Of a stretch of DNA of 64,000 nucleotides, positions 52,190 to 61,441 are shown one piece after another (the stretch's first letter is position 1; the number at the start of each line of letters is the position of its first letter). This DNA is from Planctomycetes bacterium MalM25 (GTDB lineage Bacteria > Planctomycetota > Planctomycetia > Pirellulales > Lacipirellulaceae): positions 248,001 through 312,000 of the forward strand of contig CP036424.1 in the NCBI GenBank assembly GCA_007745835.1. Reading direction: 5' to 3'. The translations under genes and the position numbers were made by a program. The notes under the pieces were generated by a model. That model searched no databases. It was not told the origin of the DNA and saw only the letters and a program-made list of their open reading frames with translations.

Positions 52190-55100
52190 CTACGCCCGCG
52201 CCGGTTCGCGCTTCCCCCACTTCTTCGCCGGGGGCGCCTTCGTCGTCGGCGCGCCGCCGGTGAGGCGGAAGCGGCCGGCGCCGAGCAGGTCGTCCACGCG
52301 CGTGCGGAGCTCCTCGGTCAGCTCGACCCCCTTCGGGCAGTCGAGCAGGGCGCGGCCGCCGTCGTCGAGGTGCAGGGCGAGCTTCAGCGACTTCGGGCCG
52401 GGGTAGCCGCGGAGGATCTCGCGGAGTGACTCCAAGCGTTCGACGCCTTCGCTCTCCTTGAGCGTGATGACGACGCCGTTGGTGAACCGCTCGGTGAGCG
52501 CCTCGATCGGCATCAGCTCGTTGACGATCAGGTTCACCTCCTCGGCGCCCGGCCGGCGGTCGATCGCGCCGCGCACGCCGACGATGGCGTCCGCCAGCAC
52601 CAGCTCGCCGAACTGCGCGAACTGCTCGGGCCACAGGATGCACCGCATGATGCCGTCCATGTCCTCCAGGTCCCACATGGCGTACTTGCTCGGCATGCCG
52701 GGCTTGGGGTTCTTGGTGTGCGACATCTTGATCGCCGCGAGCATGCCCCCCATGACGACCTCGGTGCGGTGCTCCAGCTCGCCGACGCCCGTGCTGCTGT
52801 GGCTGCAGAAGGTGCGGAGCGTCTTCTCGTGCTCGGCGAGGGGGTGGCTGGTGAGGTAGTAGCCGAGGACCTCTTTCTCAAGGACGAGCAGCTCCTTCTC
52901 GTCCATCTCGGGCACGTCGGGCAGCGGCGCGGGGGCGTCGTCTTCCTCGGCCTCATCACCGAAGAGCCCCTTCTGGCCGCTCTTGCGGTCGGCCAAGACC
53001 GAAGCGCCCGCCTGCATCGCCTTGTCGATGCCCGCGAGGAGCGACGCCCGGTTCGCGCCGAAGACGTCCATCGCGCCCGCTTTGACGAGCGTCTCGATCG
53101 TGGAGCGGTTACAGGTGGAAGGGTCGACGCGCTCGCAGAAGTCGTAGAGGTCCTTGAAAGGCCCGTCCCCTTTTCCCGATTCAACACAGCCTCGGGCGGC
53201 GACGATCGCGTCGGCCGCCCCGCCGCCGCACGCCTTGATGGCGGAGAGGCCGAAGATGATCTTGAAGTCGTGCTTCGACTTGGTCCCTTCCTCGGTTTCG
53301 CCGTCGTCTTTCACGACGGCGAAATCGACGTGGCTCGTGTTCACGGTCGGCGGGTCGACCGTGATGCCCATGCGGGTGCAGTCCTCCAGGTGCTCGACCA
53401 GCGCGTCCTTGCTCTTGAAGTTCCGCCCCGGGATGTCGCCCGACAGGAGCGCCGCCATGAACTGCACCGGGTAGTGCGCCTTGAGGTAGGCGGTCATGTA
53501 GGCGATCAGGGCGTAGGCGGTCGAGTGGCTCTTGTTGAAGCCGTAGCCCGCGAACTTCTTGATCATCTCGAAGAGCTCCTCGCCCTTCTTCTTCTCGAGG
53601 CCCTGCTCTTGTGCGCCGGTGAGGAACTCCTCGTAGAACTTGGCGATCATCGGCAGCTTCTTCTTGCTGATCGCTTTGATGCACGTGTACGCCTGAGAGA
53701 GCGGGATCTGGCCGAGGCGGTTCAGGATCCGCATCACCTGCTCCTGGTAGACCATCACGCCGTTGGTCTCTTCGAGGATCTCCTCCATCACCGGGTGCGG
53801 GTACTCGGCGGGGCGGCGGCCGTGCTTCACCTCGATGTACTGGTCGACCATGCCCCCTTCCAGCGGTCCGGGGCGGTACAGCGCGGCGGTGGCGATGATG
53901 TCGTGGAACTGGTCGGGCTTCATCCGCTGCAGCAGGTCGCGGATGCCGCCCGACTCGAGCTGGAAGATGCCCTTCGTCTCGCCCCGCTGAAGGAGTTCGT
54001 ACGACTCGGGGTCGTCGAGCGGGAAGGCGTACGGGTCGACGCGTTCGCCGGTCGATTGCTCGATCAGGTCGACGCTCTTGGCGAGGACCGTCAGGTTCTT
54101 CAGGCCGAGGAAGTCCATCTTCAGGAGGCCGGCCGCCTCGACGTCGTTCATCGCCCACTGGGTGATGACCTCGGTCTTGCCCTTCACGCGCTGCAGCGGC
54201 ACGTACTCGTCGACCGGCTTCTCGCTGATCACGACCGCCGCGGCGTGGGTGCCGACGTTGCGTGCGAGGCCCTCGACCTTCATCGCCAGGTCGATCAGCT
54301 CGCGGATCTCCGGGTCGCCCTCGTACGACTTGGCGAGCTCCTCGCTCGTTTCGAGCGCCTTCTCGATCGAGATCCCCAGCTGGTCGGGGATCATCGCGGT
54401 GATCTGGTCGACCCGGAAGATCGGCATCGACATCGTGCGGCCGACGTCCTTGATCGCCGCCCGGGCCGCGAGGGTGCCGAACGTGCCGATCTGCGCGACG
54501 TTCGCCTCGCCGTATTTATCCTTGACGTACTGGATGACCTCGCCGCGCCGTTCCTTGCAGAAGTCGATATCGATATCGGGCGCTTCCAGGCGGCTCTCGT
54601 CGAGGAACCGCTCGAAGAGCAGGTCGTACTTGAGCGGGCAAACGTGGCTCATTTTGAGCGCGTAGCAGACGATCGAGCCGACGCCCGAACCGCGCGCCGT
54701 GTTCGGGATGCCACTCTCTACGGCGAAGCGGACGAAGTCCCAGACGATCAAGAAGTAATCGGGGAAGCCGAGCTTGTTGATGACGCCCAGCTCGCGGTCG
54801 ATGCGGGCCAGGACCTCGTCGGAGAGCTCACCGGTCGCCGCGTCCTCGCCTTGCCAGCGTTCGGGTTCGTTCTGGTAACGCTCCTTGAGCCCGCCGATGA
54901 CGAGCTGACGGAGGTATTCCTCGCTCGCGATGATGTCCGGCTCGCTCTTGCCGGGGGCGGTGAAGGTCGGGAAGTAGCGTTTGCCCAGTTCGAGGTCGAG
55001 GTCGATCGAGTCGGCGATCTCCTGGCTGCGCGCGACCGCGTCGGCCACGTCGGGCATCGCCGCGTACATGTCCTCGGGGCTGCGGAGGTAGAACTGGTCC

Positions 55101-55849
55101 CCCTCCATCTTCATCCGGTTCGTGTCCGTGCGGAAACGGCCCGTGTTGATGCACAGGAGCACGTCCTGCGCCTCGGCGTCCTCGCGGTTGATGTAGTGCG
55201 CGTCGCTCGTGGCCACGAGCGGCAGGCCCTGGCGGTTGGCCAGTTCGATGGTCAGCTCCTTCGCCGCCTGCTGGATCTCGACGCCGTTGTCTTGGATCTC
55301 CAAGAAGTACCGGTCACGGAACAACTTCTCGAACCAGCCGGTGATCTCGGCGCCGCGCTGCATCGCTTCGTCGGCCGACGCGCCCGACAGCAGGCTGCGC
55401 GACAGCTCGCCGCTGACGCAGCCGCTCAGGCAGATGATCCCCTCGCTGTGCGCCTCGAGCAGCTCCTTGTCGATGCGAGGCTTGTGGTAGAAGCCCTCCA
55501 GGTAAGCGCTGGAGGCCATCTTCACGAGGTTGCGGAAGCCCTGGCGGTTCTTCGCGAGCAGCGTGAGGTGGTAGGCGGCCTCCTTGCTGCGTGTGGCGCC
55601 CCCTTTGTCGAAGCGGCTGCCGGGGGCGATGTACGCCTCGTAGCCGACGACCGGGTTGATCCCCTCGCCCTTGCACGCCTGGTAGAACTCCAGCGCGCCG
55701 TACAGGTTGCCGTGGTCCGTGAGGGCCAGGCCGTTCATGCCCAGCTCTTTCGCCTTGCCGACGAGCTTCTTGATCGGGCTCGCCCCGTCCAACAGCGAGT
55801 AGTGGCTGTGGCAGTGGAGGTGAACGAACGGCTTCGTGGGGGCTTCCAT
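52190..55849 (-). CDS. dnaE: DNA polymerase III alpha subunit
   Basis: A 1219-residue replicative polymerase. The N-terminal PHP domain begins FVHLHCHSHYSLLDGASP and includes LTDHGNLYG. The palm has the catalytic aspartates in PDIDIDF (Asp425, Asp427 and Asp429). The fingers and little-finger regions follow with GSGVGSIVCYALKMSHVCPL just upstream of the palm motif and FAGYGFNKSHSTAYALIAY. A C-terminal helix-hairpin-helix and OB domain follow, the latter around residues 1010-1130. The length is standard for DnaE1. It is read after the FHA gene on the same strand with an 83-base gap. The start at 55849 matches the family. Confidence 0.96.
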   Translation of the reverse strand: MEAPTKPFVHLHCHSHYSLLDGASPIKKLVGKAKELGMNGLALTDHGNLYGALEFYQACKGEGINPVVGYEAYIAPGSRFDKGGATRSKEAAYHLTLLAKNRQGFRNLVKMASSAYLEGFYHKPRIDKELLEAHSEGIICLSGCVSGELSRSLLSGASADEAMQRGAEITGWFEKLFRDRYFLEIQDNGVEIQQAAKELTIELANRQGLPLVATSDAHYINREDAEAQDVLLCINTGRFRTDTNRMKMEGDQFYLRSPEDMYAAMPDVADAVARSQEIADSIDLDLELGKRYFPTFTAPGKSEPDIIASEEYLRQLVIGGLKERYQNEPERWQGEDAATGELSDEVLARIDRELGVINKLGFPDYFLIVWDFVRFAVESGIPNTARGSGVGSIVCYALKMSHVCPLKYDLLFERFLDESRLEAPDIDIDFCKERRGEVIQYVKDKYGEANVAQIGTFGTLAARAAIKDVGRTMSMPIFRVDQITAMIPDQLGISIEKALETSEELAKSYEGDPEIRELIDLAMKVEGLARNVGTHAAAVVISEKPVDEYVPLQRVKGKTEVITQWAMNDVEAAGLLKMDFLGLKNLTVLAKSVDLIEQSTGERVDPYAFPLDDPESYELLQRGETKGIFQLESGGIRDLLQRMKPDQFHDIIATAALYRPGPLEGGMVDQYIEVKHGRRPAEYPHPVMEEILEETNGVMVYQEQVMRILNRLGQIPLSQAYTCIKAISKKKLPMIAKFYEEFLTGAQEQGLEKKKGEELFEMIKKFAGYGFNKSHSTAYALIAYMTAYLKAHYPVQFMAALLSGDIPGRNFKSKDALVEHLEDCTRMGITVDPPTVNTSHVDFAVVKDDGETEEGTKSKHDFKIIFGLSAIKACGGGAADAIVAARGCVESGKGDGPFKDLYDFCERVDPSTCNRSTIETLVKAGAMDVFGANRASLLAGIDKAMQAGASVLADRKSGQKGLFGDEAEEDDAPAPLPDVPEMDEKELLVLEKEVLGYYLTSHPLAEHEKTLRTFCSHSSTGVGELEHRTEVVMGGMLAAIKMSHTKNPKPGMPSKYAMWDLEDMDGIMRCILWPEQFAQFGELVLADAIVGVRGAIDRRPGAEEVNLIVNELMPIEALTERFTNGVVITLKESEGVERLESLREILRGYPGPKSLKLALHLDDGGRALLDCPKGVELTEELRTRVDDLLGAGRFRLTGGAPTTKAPPAKKWGKREPARA

Positions 55850-55932
55850 GCGGGGGGCGATTCACGGGTTGCAACGGCGGGCGGGACGCCGCCGATTCTA
55901 CCGCCCCCGCACCCCGATCACCACGAGGCGAG

Positions 55933-56625
55933 CTACTCCGCCCCGCCGATCCGCCGGAGGTACTGGGCGATCTGCGCTTGCAGGTCGACCAGCTCGTGCC
56001 AGCGGGCGCGTTCGATGGCGACCGGCTGGTCGTCGTCCGGCGCGAGGGCGCCGTGCAGGAGGGCCCGCGTGCGGGCGTGGAAGTACTCGAGCATCTCGGC
56101 GACCTGCGCCGCCTGCGCCGGGGTGAGTCCGTCCGGCAGGTCGGGGGGGCCGGGCAGGTGGAGCGTGCCGGGGTAGCCGAGTGAGTCGCTCCCCCACTGC
56201 AGGTCGATCTCGACCGAGTCGTCGCTCGACGAAGCCGAGGGGACCGGGCCGGTCGCCTTCTCGACCATCGAGTCGGTCGGAGCCCGTTCGCCGAGCGAGC
56301 GGAGCAGCTCGACGCGTTCGGCGATCTCGTCGCGCGTGCCGAACAGCAGCGTCGAACGCCCCACGGCGATGAGGTCGCCCACCTGCAGGATGCGGAGCTG
56401 GGTGTCGAGCCCGTTGACCCGCGTGCCGTTGGTGCTCTCCAGGTCGGTCAGGACGAGCTTGCCCTGGTCCTCCTGGATCTTCACGTGGAACCGGCTGATC
56501 CGCTCGTCGTTCAGCTGGATCGTGTTGCCCTCCTCGCGGCCGATCGTCAGCGGCGTGTCGAGGGCTTCGTAAACCGCCCCGCGGTCGGCCCCGTCAAGCA
56601 CTTGCAGGGTGACGGGCAACGGCAT
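55933..56625 (-). CDS. FHA-domain protein
   Basis: A 230-residue cytoplasmic protein. Residues about 5-100 are a forkhead-associated domain that binds phosphothreonine: LTIGREEGNTIQLND, ISRFHVKI and DLESTNGTRVNG supply the conserved Gly-Arg, Ser-x-x-His and Asn-Gly. The remaining 130 residues include an acidic linker and a helical segment (TPAQAAQVAEMLEYFHARTR) with no recognised family. Planctomycetes carry many Ser/Thr kinases, so this is likely an adaptor in phospho-signalling, but no kinase gene is nearby. The upstream region contains the MITE-like element. Confidence 0.9.
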   Translation of the reverse strand: MPLPVTLQVLDGADRGAVYEALDTPLTIGREEGNTIQLNDERISRFHVKIQEDQGKLVLTDLESTNGTRVNGLDTQLRILQVGDLIAVGRSTLLFGTRDEIAERVELLRSLGERAPTDSMVEKATGPVPSASSSDDSVEIDLQWGSDSLGYPGTLHLPGPPDLPDGLTPAQAAQVAEMLEYFHARTRALLHGALAPDDDQPVAIERARWHELVDLQAQIAQYLRRIGGAE

Positions 56626-56714
56626 GGGCGCAGGGCGGGGGTCAGCGGGGCGGAGCCGGATCGCTCAGACCCCTTTATATCAAGGCGTTTTGCCCCCAAC
56701 AAGCGAGTCACCGT

Positions 56715-56983
56715 GCTGGCCGATCTACGGAAGGGGGATAAGGGGATGGAGGGAGAAGGGGGATGGCCGCTTGTCCTGCATGACCATCACGGCGATCACG
56801 GGCGTCTAGTGCGTGCACAGGAAGCGACTTTTTTAATGAGGCGATCGCTACGCGATCGCCCCACCAAGGCTCCCATCATTTACACGCACGAGTTTCCCCT
56901 GGTGGCCGTAAGGCTCAACGGGACGAGGGACCATCCCCTTATCTCCCTCCATCCCCTTATCCCCCTTCCGTAGGTCAGCCAGC
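56715..56983. mobile_element. 269-bp MITE-like element with 42-bp terminal inverted repeats
   Basis: The arms 56715-56756 and 56942-56983 are reverse complements at 40 of 42 positions, with a core reading CTACGGAAGGGGGATAAGGG. The 185-base interior has no convincing gene and contains a perfect 9-bp hairpin (GGCGATCGC/GCGATCGCC, near 56852-56872). The element fills most of the 360-base gap between the purH stop (56986) and the FHA start (56625). No transposase is encoded and no clear target duplication was seen. It could be a miniature element or a structured RNA-forming repeat. Confidence 0.6.
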
Positions 56984-56985
56984 CA

Positions 56986-58575
56986 TCAATGCCGGAAGTG
57001 CCGGCGGCCGGTGAACAGCATCGGCATGCTGCAGCGGTTGCAGGCGTCGATGACTTCCTGGTCCCGTTTGGAACCGCCCGGCTGGATCACCGCCGCGACG
57101 CCCGCCTCGTGCGCCGAGAGGATCGAGTCGTCGAACGGGAAGAACGCGTCCGAAGCGAGCACGGCGCCCGGCACCCGGTCGCCCGCCTTGCGGATGGCGA
57201 TCTCGACCGAGTCGACCCGGCTCATCTGCCCGGCGCCAACGCCCACCAGCATCCCGCCACGCGACAGGACGATCGCGTTCGACTTCACGTGCCGGCAGGC
57301 GGCCCAGGCGAAGCGCATCTCGGCGAGCAGCTCTTCGGTCGGCTGCGTCTCGGTGACGCATTCCCACGTGTCCGGCTCGTCGGGCCCCTCGTCGGCCGTC
57401 TGGGCGAGGTAGCCCCCGTCGATCGCGCGGAGGACGAGGCGGTCGGCGGCGGCGTCGGCCCCGTCGATCGTTACGAGCCGGACGTTGTTGCGCCACTTCG
57501 GCTTCGTGGTGAGGATCTGCAGCGCTTCGGCGGAGAAGGCGGGGGCGGCGATCGCCTCGACGAACTTGCCCGGTTCGCACAGCGACTCGGCCGCCGCCGC
57601 ATCGACCTCGACGTTGAAGCCCAGGATGGAACCGAACGCGCTGAGCGGATCGCCCGCCCAGGCGAGCGCGGCCGCTTCGCCGACGGTCGGGGCGGTCGCA
57701 GCGCCGCACGGGTTGTTGTGCTTCAGCACCGCCACGCCCGGCGTGGGGAGCGCCTTCGCGGCGGCCCAGGCGGCGTCGAGGTCGAGCCAGTTGTTGTAGG
57801 ACAGCTCCTTGCCGTTGAGCTGCTCGCCGTAAACGACCGAGCCGGGCGCCGCGTCGTCCATCGCGTACAGCGCGGCGGGTTGGTGCGGGTTCTCGCCGTA
57901 GCGGAGCGACGACTTGCGAACCAGCGACAGGTTCATCCGCTCGGGGAACGTGTCGGCGTCGGGCGCGTCGCCGGCAGGCGTAGTCTGGCGGGCGAAGTAG
58001 CCGGCGATCGCCGTGTCGTACTCCGCCGTGTGGGCGAACGCCTCGGCGGCGAGCTTCGTGCGCAGTTCGAGCGATGTGCCGCTGTCGCCCTCCAGAGCGT
58101 CGGCGATCGCATCGTACTGCGCGGGGTCCGTCGCCACGGCGACGAACGCATGGTTCTTCGCGGCCGAGCGGACCATTGAGGGCCCGCCGATGTCGATCTT
58201 CTCGATCGCCTGCGGGACGGGCGGGTCGCCGTCGGCGATCGTCTCGCGGAAGGGGTAGAGGTTCACGACCACCAGGTCGATCATCTCGATCCCGTGCTCC
58301 GACGCCGCGCCGGTGTCCGAGTCGTTGTCCCGCCGGCAGAGCAGCCCGCCGTGGACGCGCGGGTGGAGCGTCTTGACGCGTCCGTCCATCATCTCGGGGA
58401 AGCCGGTGTACTCGGCGACATCGCGGACCGGCAGGCCGGCTTCCTCGAGCGCCTTGCGGGTGCCGCCCGTGCTGAGCAGCTTCACGCCGGCGGCGGCGAG
58501 GCGCTGGGCGAAGGGGACGAGCCCCGTCTTGTCGCTGACGCTGAGGAGGGCTTGCCGGATGGGGGCGGTGTCCAT
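56986..58575 (-). CDS. purH: bifunctional AICAR formyltransferase / IMP cyclohydrolase
   Basis: A 529-residue enzyme for the last two steps of purine synthesis. The N-terminal cyclohydrolase domain has ALLSVSDKTGLVPFAQ, LLSTGGTRKALEEAG, EMMDGRVKTLHPRVHGGLL and VVNLYPF. The C-terminal transformylase domain has the Lys-His pair in VLKHNNPCGAA and ends with DQEVIDACNRCSMPMLFTG followed by RRHFRH. Both halves are intact and the length is normal. It diverges from the processing protease gene across an 833-base gap. The MITE-like element begins three bases after its stop. Confidence 0.96.
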   Translation of the reverse strand: MDTAPIRQALLSVSDKTGLVPFAQRLAAAGVKLLSTGGTRKALEEAGLPVRDVAEYTGFPEMMDGRVKTLHPRVHGGLLCRRDNDSDTGAASEHGIEMIDLVVVNLYPFRETIADGDPPVPQAIEKIDIGGPSMVRSAAKNHAFVAVATDPAQYDAIADALEGDSGTSLELRTKLAAEAFAHTAEYDTAIAGYFARQTTPAGDAPDADTFPERMNLSLVRKSSLRYGENPHQPAALYAMDDAAPGSVVYGEQLNGKELSYNNWLDLDAAWAAAKALPTPGVAVLKHNNPCGAATAPTVGEAAALAWAGDPLSAFGSILGFNVEVDAAAAESLCEPGKFVEAIAAPAFSAEALQILTTKPKWRNNVRLVTIDGADAAADRLVLRAIDGGYLAQTADEGPDEPDTWECVTETQPTEELLAEMRFAWAACRHVKSNAIVLSRGGMLVGVGAGQMSRVDSVEIAIRKAGDRVPGAVLASDAFFPFDDSILSAHEAGVAAVIQPGGSKRDQEVIDACNRCSMPMLFTGRRHFRH

Positions 58576-58686
58576 GGGACGCTCGATCGATCGCGGGGGG
58601 TGAGCGAGGGGGTGGGCCGAAGGGGTCGGACGATAGCACTGTCAGCGACGCGCTTCAACGAGCCGCGGAGCTTCTTTGGCCGAGTG

Positions 58687-58920
58687 CGCCGAGCCGCGAC
58701 CGTGAGGGAGCCGACCGTTGTGTCTCGAAGCCGTGCGGTCGCTTCCTGACGGGCGCGGCTCGGCGATTTCCGATACGCCGAACCTTCGGTCGTGCTCCCC
58801 CGTAAACAGGGGCGTCGTGACCGGGGCGAGGGCGCCCCGGCGACTGTTTGGCAGGAAGCCGAGTCCCCACTAGTCACCCCCTCGCGATCCACCCGTTGGG
58901 CGAGGGCGGGGTTCTTTTCT
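58687..58920 (+). ncRNA. candidate structured RNA in the purH-ctp intergenic region
   Basis: The gap 58576-59408 has no convincing gene but holds three consecutive hairpins. CGCCGAGCCGCG (58687-58698) pairs perfectly with 58754-58765. AAACAG (58804-58809) pairs with CTGTTT (58844-58849) around a perfect 8-bp CCGGGGCG/CGCCCCGG stem. CCCTCGC (58879-58885) pairs with GCGAGGG (58900-58906), followed by GGGGTTCTTTTCT, which resembles a terminator on the plus strand. No promoter was identified upstream. In DNA this GC-rich chance stems are common, so confidence is low. Confidence 0.3.
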
Positions 58921-59060
58921 CCGCGGTTCTCTCCGCTCGGCCCTTTTTCGCCGACCGGCGCCACCGTTGCGATCGGAACTCGGCGGGACGCGTCATTCGG
59001 CTTGTGCGGATCGCCCGCCCCGGCCGCCGAGCGGGCCTCGAAAAGTCGCCCGCTCATTTT

Positions 59061-59089
59061 TTGACCGCCCCCAAACCGCGATCTATATT
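59061..59089 (+). promoter_or_regulatory. sigma-70-like promoter upstream of the processing protease gene
   Basis: TTGACC (59061-59066) and TATATT (59084-59089) are separated by the ideal 17 bases and preceded by an AT-rich TCATTTTT. The expected transcript would have a leader of about 310 bases before the ATG at 59409. It is the best promoter match in the second half of the window. Confidence 0.6.
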
Positions 59090-59408
59090 CCGTTGGCCAC
59101 GACCCCGGCATGAGCCGGGCGGATGTCGGAAGAGCGTGAGTCACACGGCGGAGCCGTTTCCGCCGGGCGACCACGCGAGCTGGGACGCGTCCCGACACCG
59201 CGGCTGATTCGATCGCGCACGCCCTCCCCCGCGTCAGCGTCCCCCATCGCACACCCTCCCCCGGGTGGTGCGTGCTCAGTCCCCTCTGAGCCGGGTCGAT
59301 TGGCCGGTTCCCGTCGCGAGCGAGTGCCCCGACGCCACGCCCTCCGCCGCCCCGGTGGATGGGGCGAGCGGTTTCGGGACGTCCTGACCCGCGAGACGGA
59401 ACGAGCCT

Positions 59409-61118
59409 ATGTCCTTGCTGCACGCGTCCCCACGATCGCGCCGCTGTTGTCTCAGCCTGGCCTGCGCCCTCGCTGCGCTGGTGGCGCCCGCCGCTCACGG
59501 CCAGGCGACCCTCGCCGCGCCGAGCAACACCGAGACGGTCGCCATCCCGGGCGAAGCCCTCCCCGCCCAGGCGGACGAGGCGATCGAAGCGGGCCTCGAG
59601 CTCGAATCGCTCGGCCGCTGGAGCGACGCGGTCGCTCACTACGAGCGGGCTCTCCGCGTGACGCCCAGCGATCGCCGTCTGGAGCGCCGCTTCGATTTGG
59701 CCCGGCTGCACAGCAACCTGGAGCGTCGGTACGCGGATTCCAGCTTCGTCGAAACCCTCAAAACCCTCGCCCACCGCGAAGCGCTCGAGCTGCACACCGA
59801 GCTGCTCGCGAAGATCGAATCGCACTACGTCGTCACGCCCCCGTGGACCCGGCTCACCCGCCGCGGCGCCCACGCGATGCTGGTCGCGTCACGCGACCGG
59901 GCGTTCCAGGGCCACCACGGTATCCGCCCCGAAGCGGAGCGGGTCGAGGCGTTCCGCCAGGAGCTGGGCCGCCGGCTCGTCGATGCGGGCGAGGTCCGCA
60001 ACGCCCGCGAGGCGCTCCGCCTGACCTCCGACCTGTCGCAACTGGGCGAGCTGCGGTTCGGCGTTCCGGCCAGCGTGTGGACAATGGAGTTCGTGTCGGC
60101 CGCCGCGGGCGGTTTGGATAACTACTCGGCGTTCCTCACGCCCGGCCAGCTGCGTGACGTGTACTCGCAGATCGAAGGCAACTTCGTCGGCCTCGGCGTT
60201 GAGCTGAAGGCGGACAACGGCGCCCTGCTGATCGTCCGGGTCATCCCCGGCAGCCCCGCCGAGCGGGCCGGCATGAACGCGGGCGACCGGATCACCGCGG
60301 TCGACGGCCGCCAGACGGCCGAGCTCTCCACGGACGAGGCCGCCTCGCTGCTGACCGGTGAAGAGGGGAGCTTCGCGATGGTGACGATCGAGTCGCCCGA
60401 GGTGGACACCGACGATGTCGCCTACCTGGTCGCCAAGCCGGTCGACGGCGCGGTCGCTTCCGGCCAGCACCGGACGCTGCGGGTCCGCCGCGAGCACGTC
60501 GAGGTGCCGAGCATCGAGGGCAAGTCGATCTTGGATAAGGACTACGGCGTCGCGTACGTCCGCGTGCCGGTCTTCCAGAAGTCGACCAGCCGCGACGTCG
60601 AAGCCGCCCTGTGGGACCTGCACCGCGAGGGGATGCGGACGCTGGTGATCGACCTTCGGGGCAACCCGGGCGGGCTGCTCACGTCGGCGGTCGAGCTGGC
60701 CGACAAGTTCGTCGCCCAGGGCAACCTGGTTAGCACCCGCGGCCGCAGCGACGGCGAGGACTTCGACTACCGCGCCCACCGGGCCGGCACCTGGCGGGTG
60801 CCTCTGGTCGTGCTGATCGACGGCGACAGCGCCTCGGCGAGCGAGATCTTCGCCGCCGCGATCCGCGACAACCGGCGGGGGACGATCGTGGGCGACCGCT
60901 CGTTCGGCAAGGGCTCGGTGCAGGGCATCTTCCCGATGACCCGGGCCGGGGCCGGCATCCGCCTGACGACCGCCAAGTTCTTCTCGCCGCTGGGCCACCC
61001 GATCAGCAAAGTGGGCGTCGATCCGGACGTGTCGGTCACGAACGCTGAGGAAAAGACCCCGGACGACGTCCTCGGCCGGGCGGTCGAGGTGGCCCGCCAG
61101 CAGGTCGCGATGCGGTAG
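59409..61118 (+). CDS. ctpA: C-terminal processing peptidase (S41 family)
   Basis: A 569-residue exported protease with a signal peptide (about 1-33). An N-terminal helical region starts with a TPR-like repeat (ELESLGRWSDAVAHYERALR). A PDZ domain follows (about 258-310, NFVGLGVELKAD to AGMNAGDRITAVDG). The S41 core has the Ser476/Lys501 dyad in GDSASASEIF and SFGKGSVQ, and LVIDLRGNPGGLL. Such enzymes trim the C-termini of periplasmic proteins. The TPR-like N-terminal addition is unusual and may present substrates. The gene symbol is by family only. Confidence 0.92.
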   Translation: MSLLHASPRSRRCCLSLACALAALVAPAAHGQATLAAPSNTETVAIPGEALPAQADEAIEAGLELESLGRWSDAVAHYERALRVTPSDRRLERRFDLARLHSNLERRYADSSFVETLKTLAHREALELHTELLAKIESHYVVTPPWTRLTRRGAHAMLVASRDRAFQGHHGIRPEAERVEAFRQELGRRLVDAGEVRNAREALRLTSDLSQLGELRFGVPASVWTMEFVSAAAGGLDNYSAFLTPGQLRDVYSQIEGNFVGLGVELKADNGALLIVRVIPGSPAERAGMNAGDRITAVDGRQTAELSTDEAASLLTGEEGSFAMVTIESPEVDTDDVAYLVAKPVDGAVASGQHRTLRVRREHVEVPSIEGKSILDKDYGVAYVRVPVFQKSTSRDVEAALWDLHREGMRTLVIDLRGNPGGLLTSAVELADKFVAQGNLVSTRGRSDGEDFDYRAHRAGTWRVPLVVLIDGDSASASEIFAAAIRDNRRGTIVGDRSFGKGSVQGIFPMTRAGAGIRLTTAKFFSPLGHPISKVGVDPDVSVTNAEEKTPDDVLGRAVEVARQQVAMR

Positions 61119-61137
61119 CGGGCCGGCAACCAACCAG

Positions 61138-61167
61138 TTGACACGCCCCGTGGGGCCCCTGGATACT
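61138..61167 (+). promoter_or_regulatory. candidate sigma-70-like promoter for the histone-H1-like gene
   Basis: TTGACA (61138-61143) is followed after 18 bases by GATACT (61162-61167). It lies in the 323-base gap 61119-61441, which otherwise shows no gene, and would give a leader of about 270 bases before the ATG at 61442. Confidence 0.45.
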
Positions 61168-61441
61168 GTTTGTCCACGTCCGGCGGGCAACCCGCCAGGC
61201 ATTGGAGTGAGGGCGCGTCCCGCCTCTGCGGGGGCCGCCACCGGCTGCCGAGGAGTCTCTCGGCGGCGTCCGACTCACGGATTGGGGCGATCTCCGTTTA
61301 GTTAAGGTTCTTTTTGGCTGCCCGCCGGGCTACGCCGCCCCCGGGCGGCGACCGGGGCAGCCGCACGACCGGGCGAGGCGACGCGGACCGATCCGCTCGC
61401 CGACCCGACACCACGCAAGATTCTCTCAGGGCGATCCCGCC

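Noticed and set aside
52718-56176. A plus-strand open frame of over 1100 codons opposite dnaE and the FHA gene
   Set aside because: It is a frame shadow of dnaE with no recognisable domain, and it runs across the intergenic gap and two genes.
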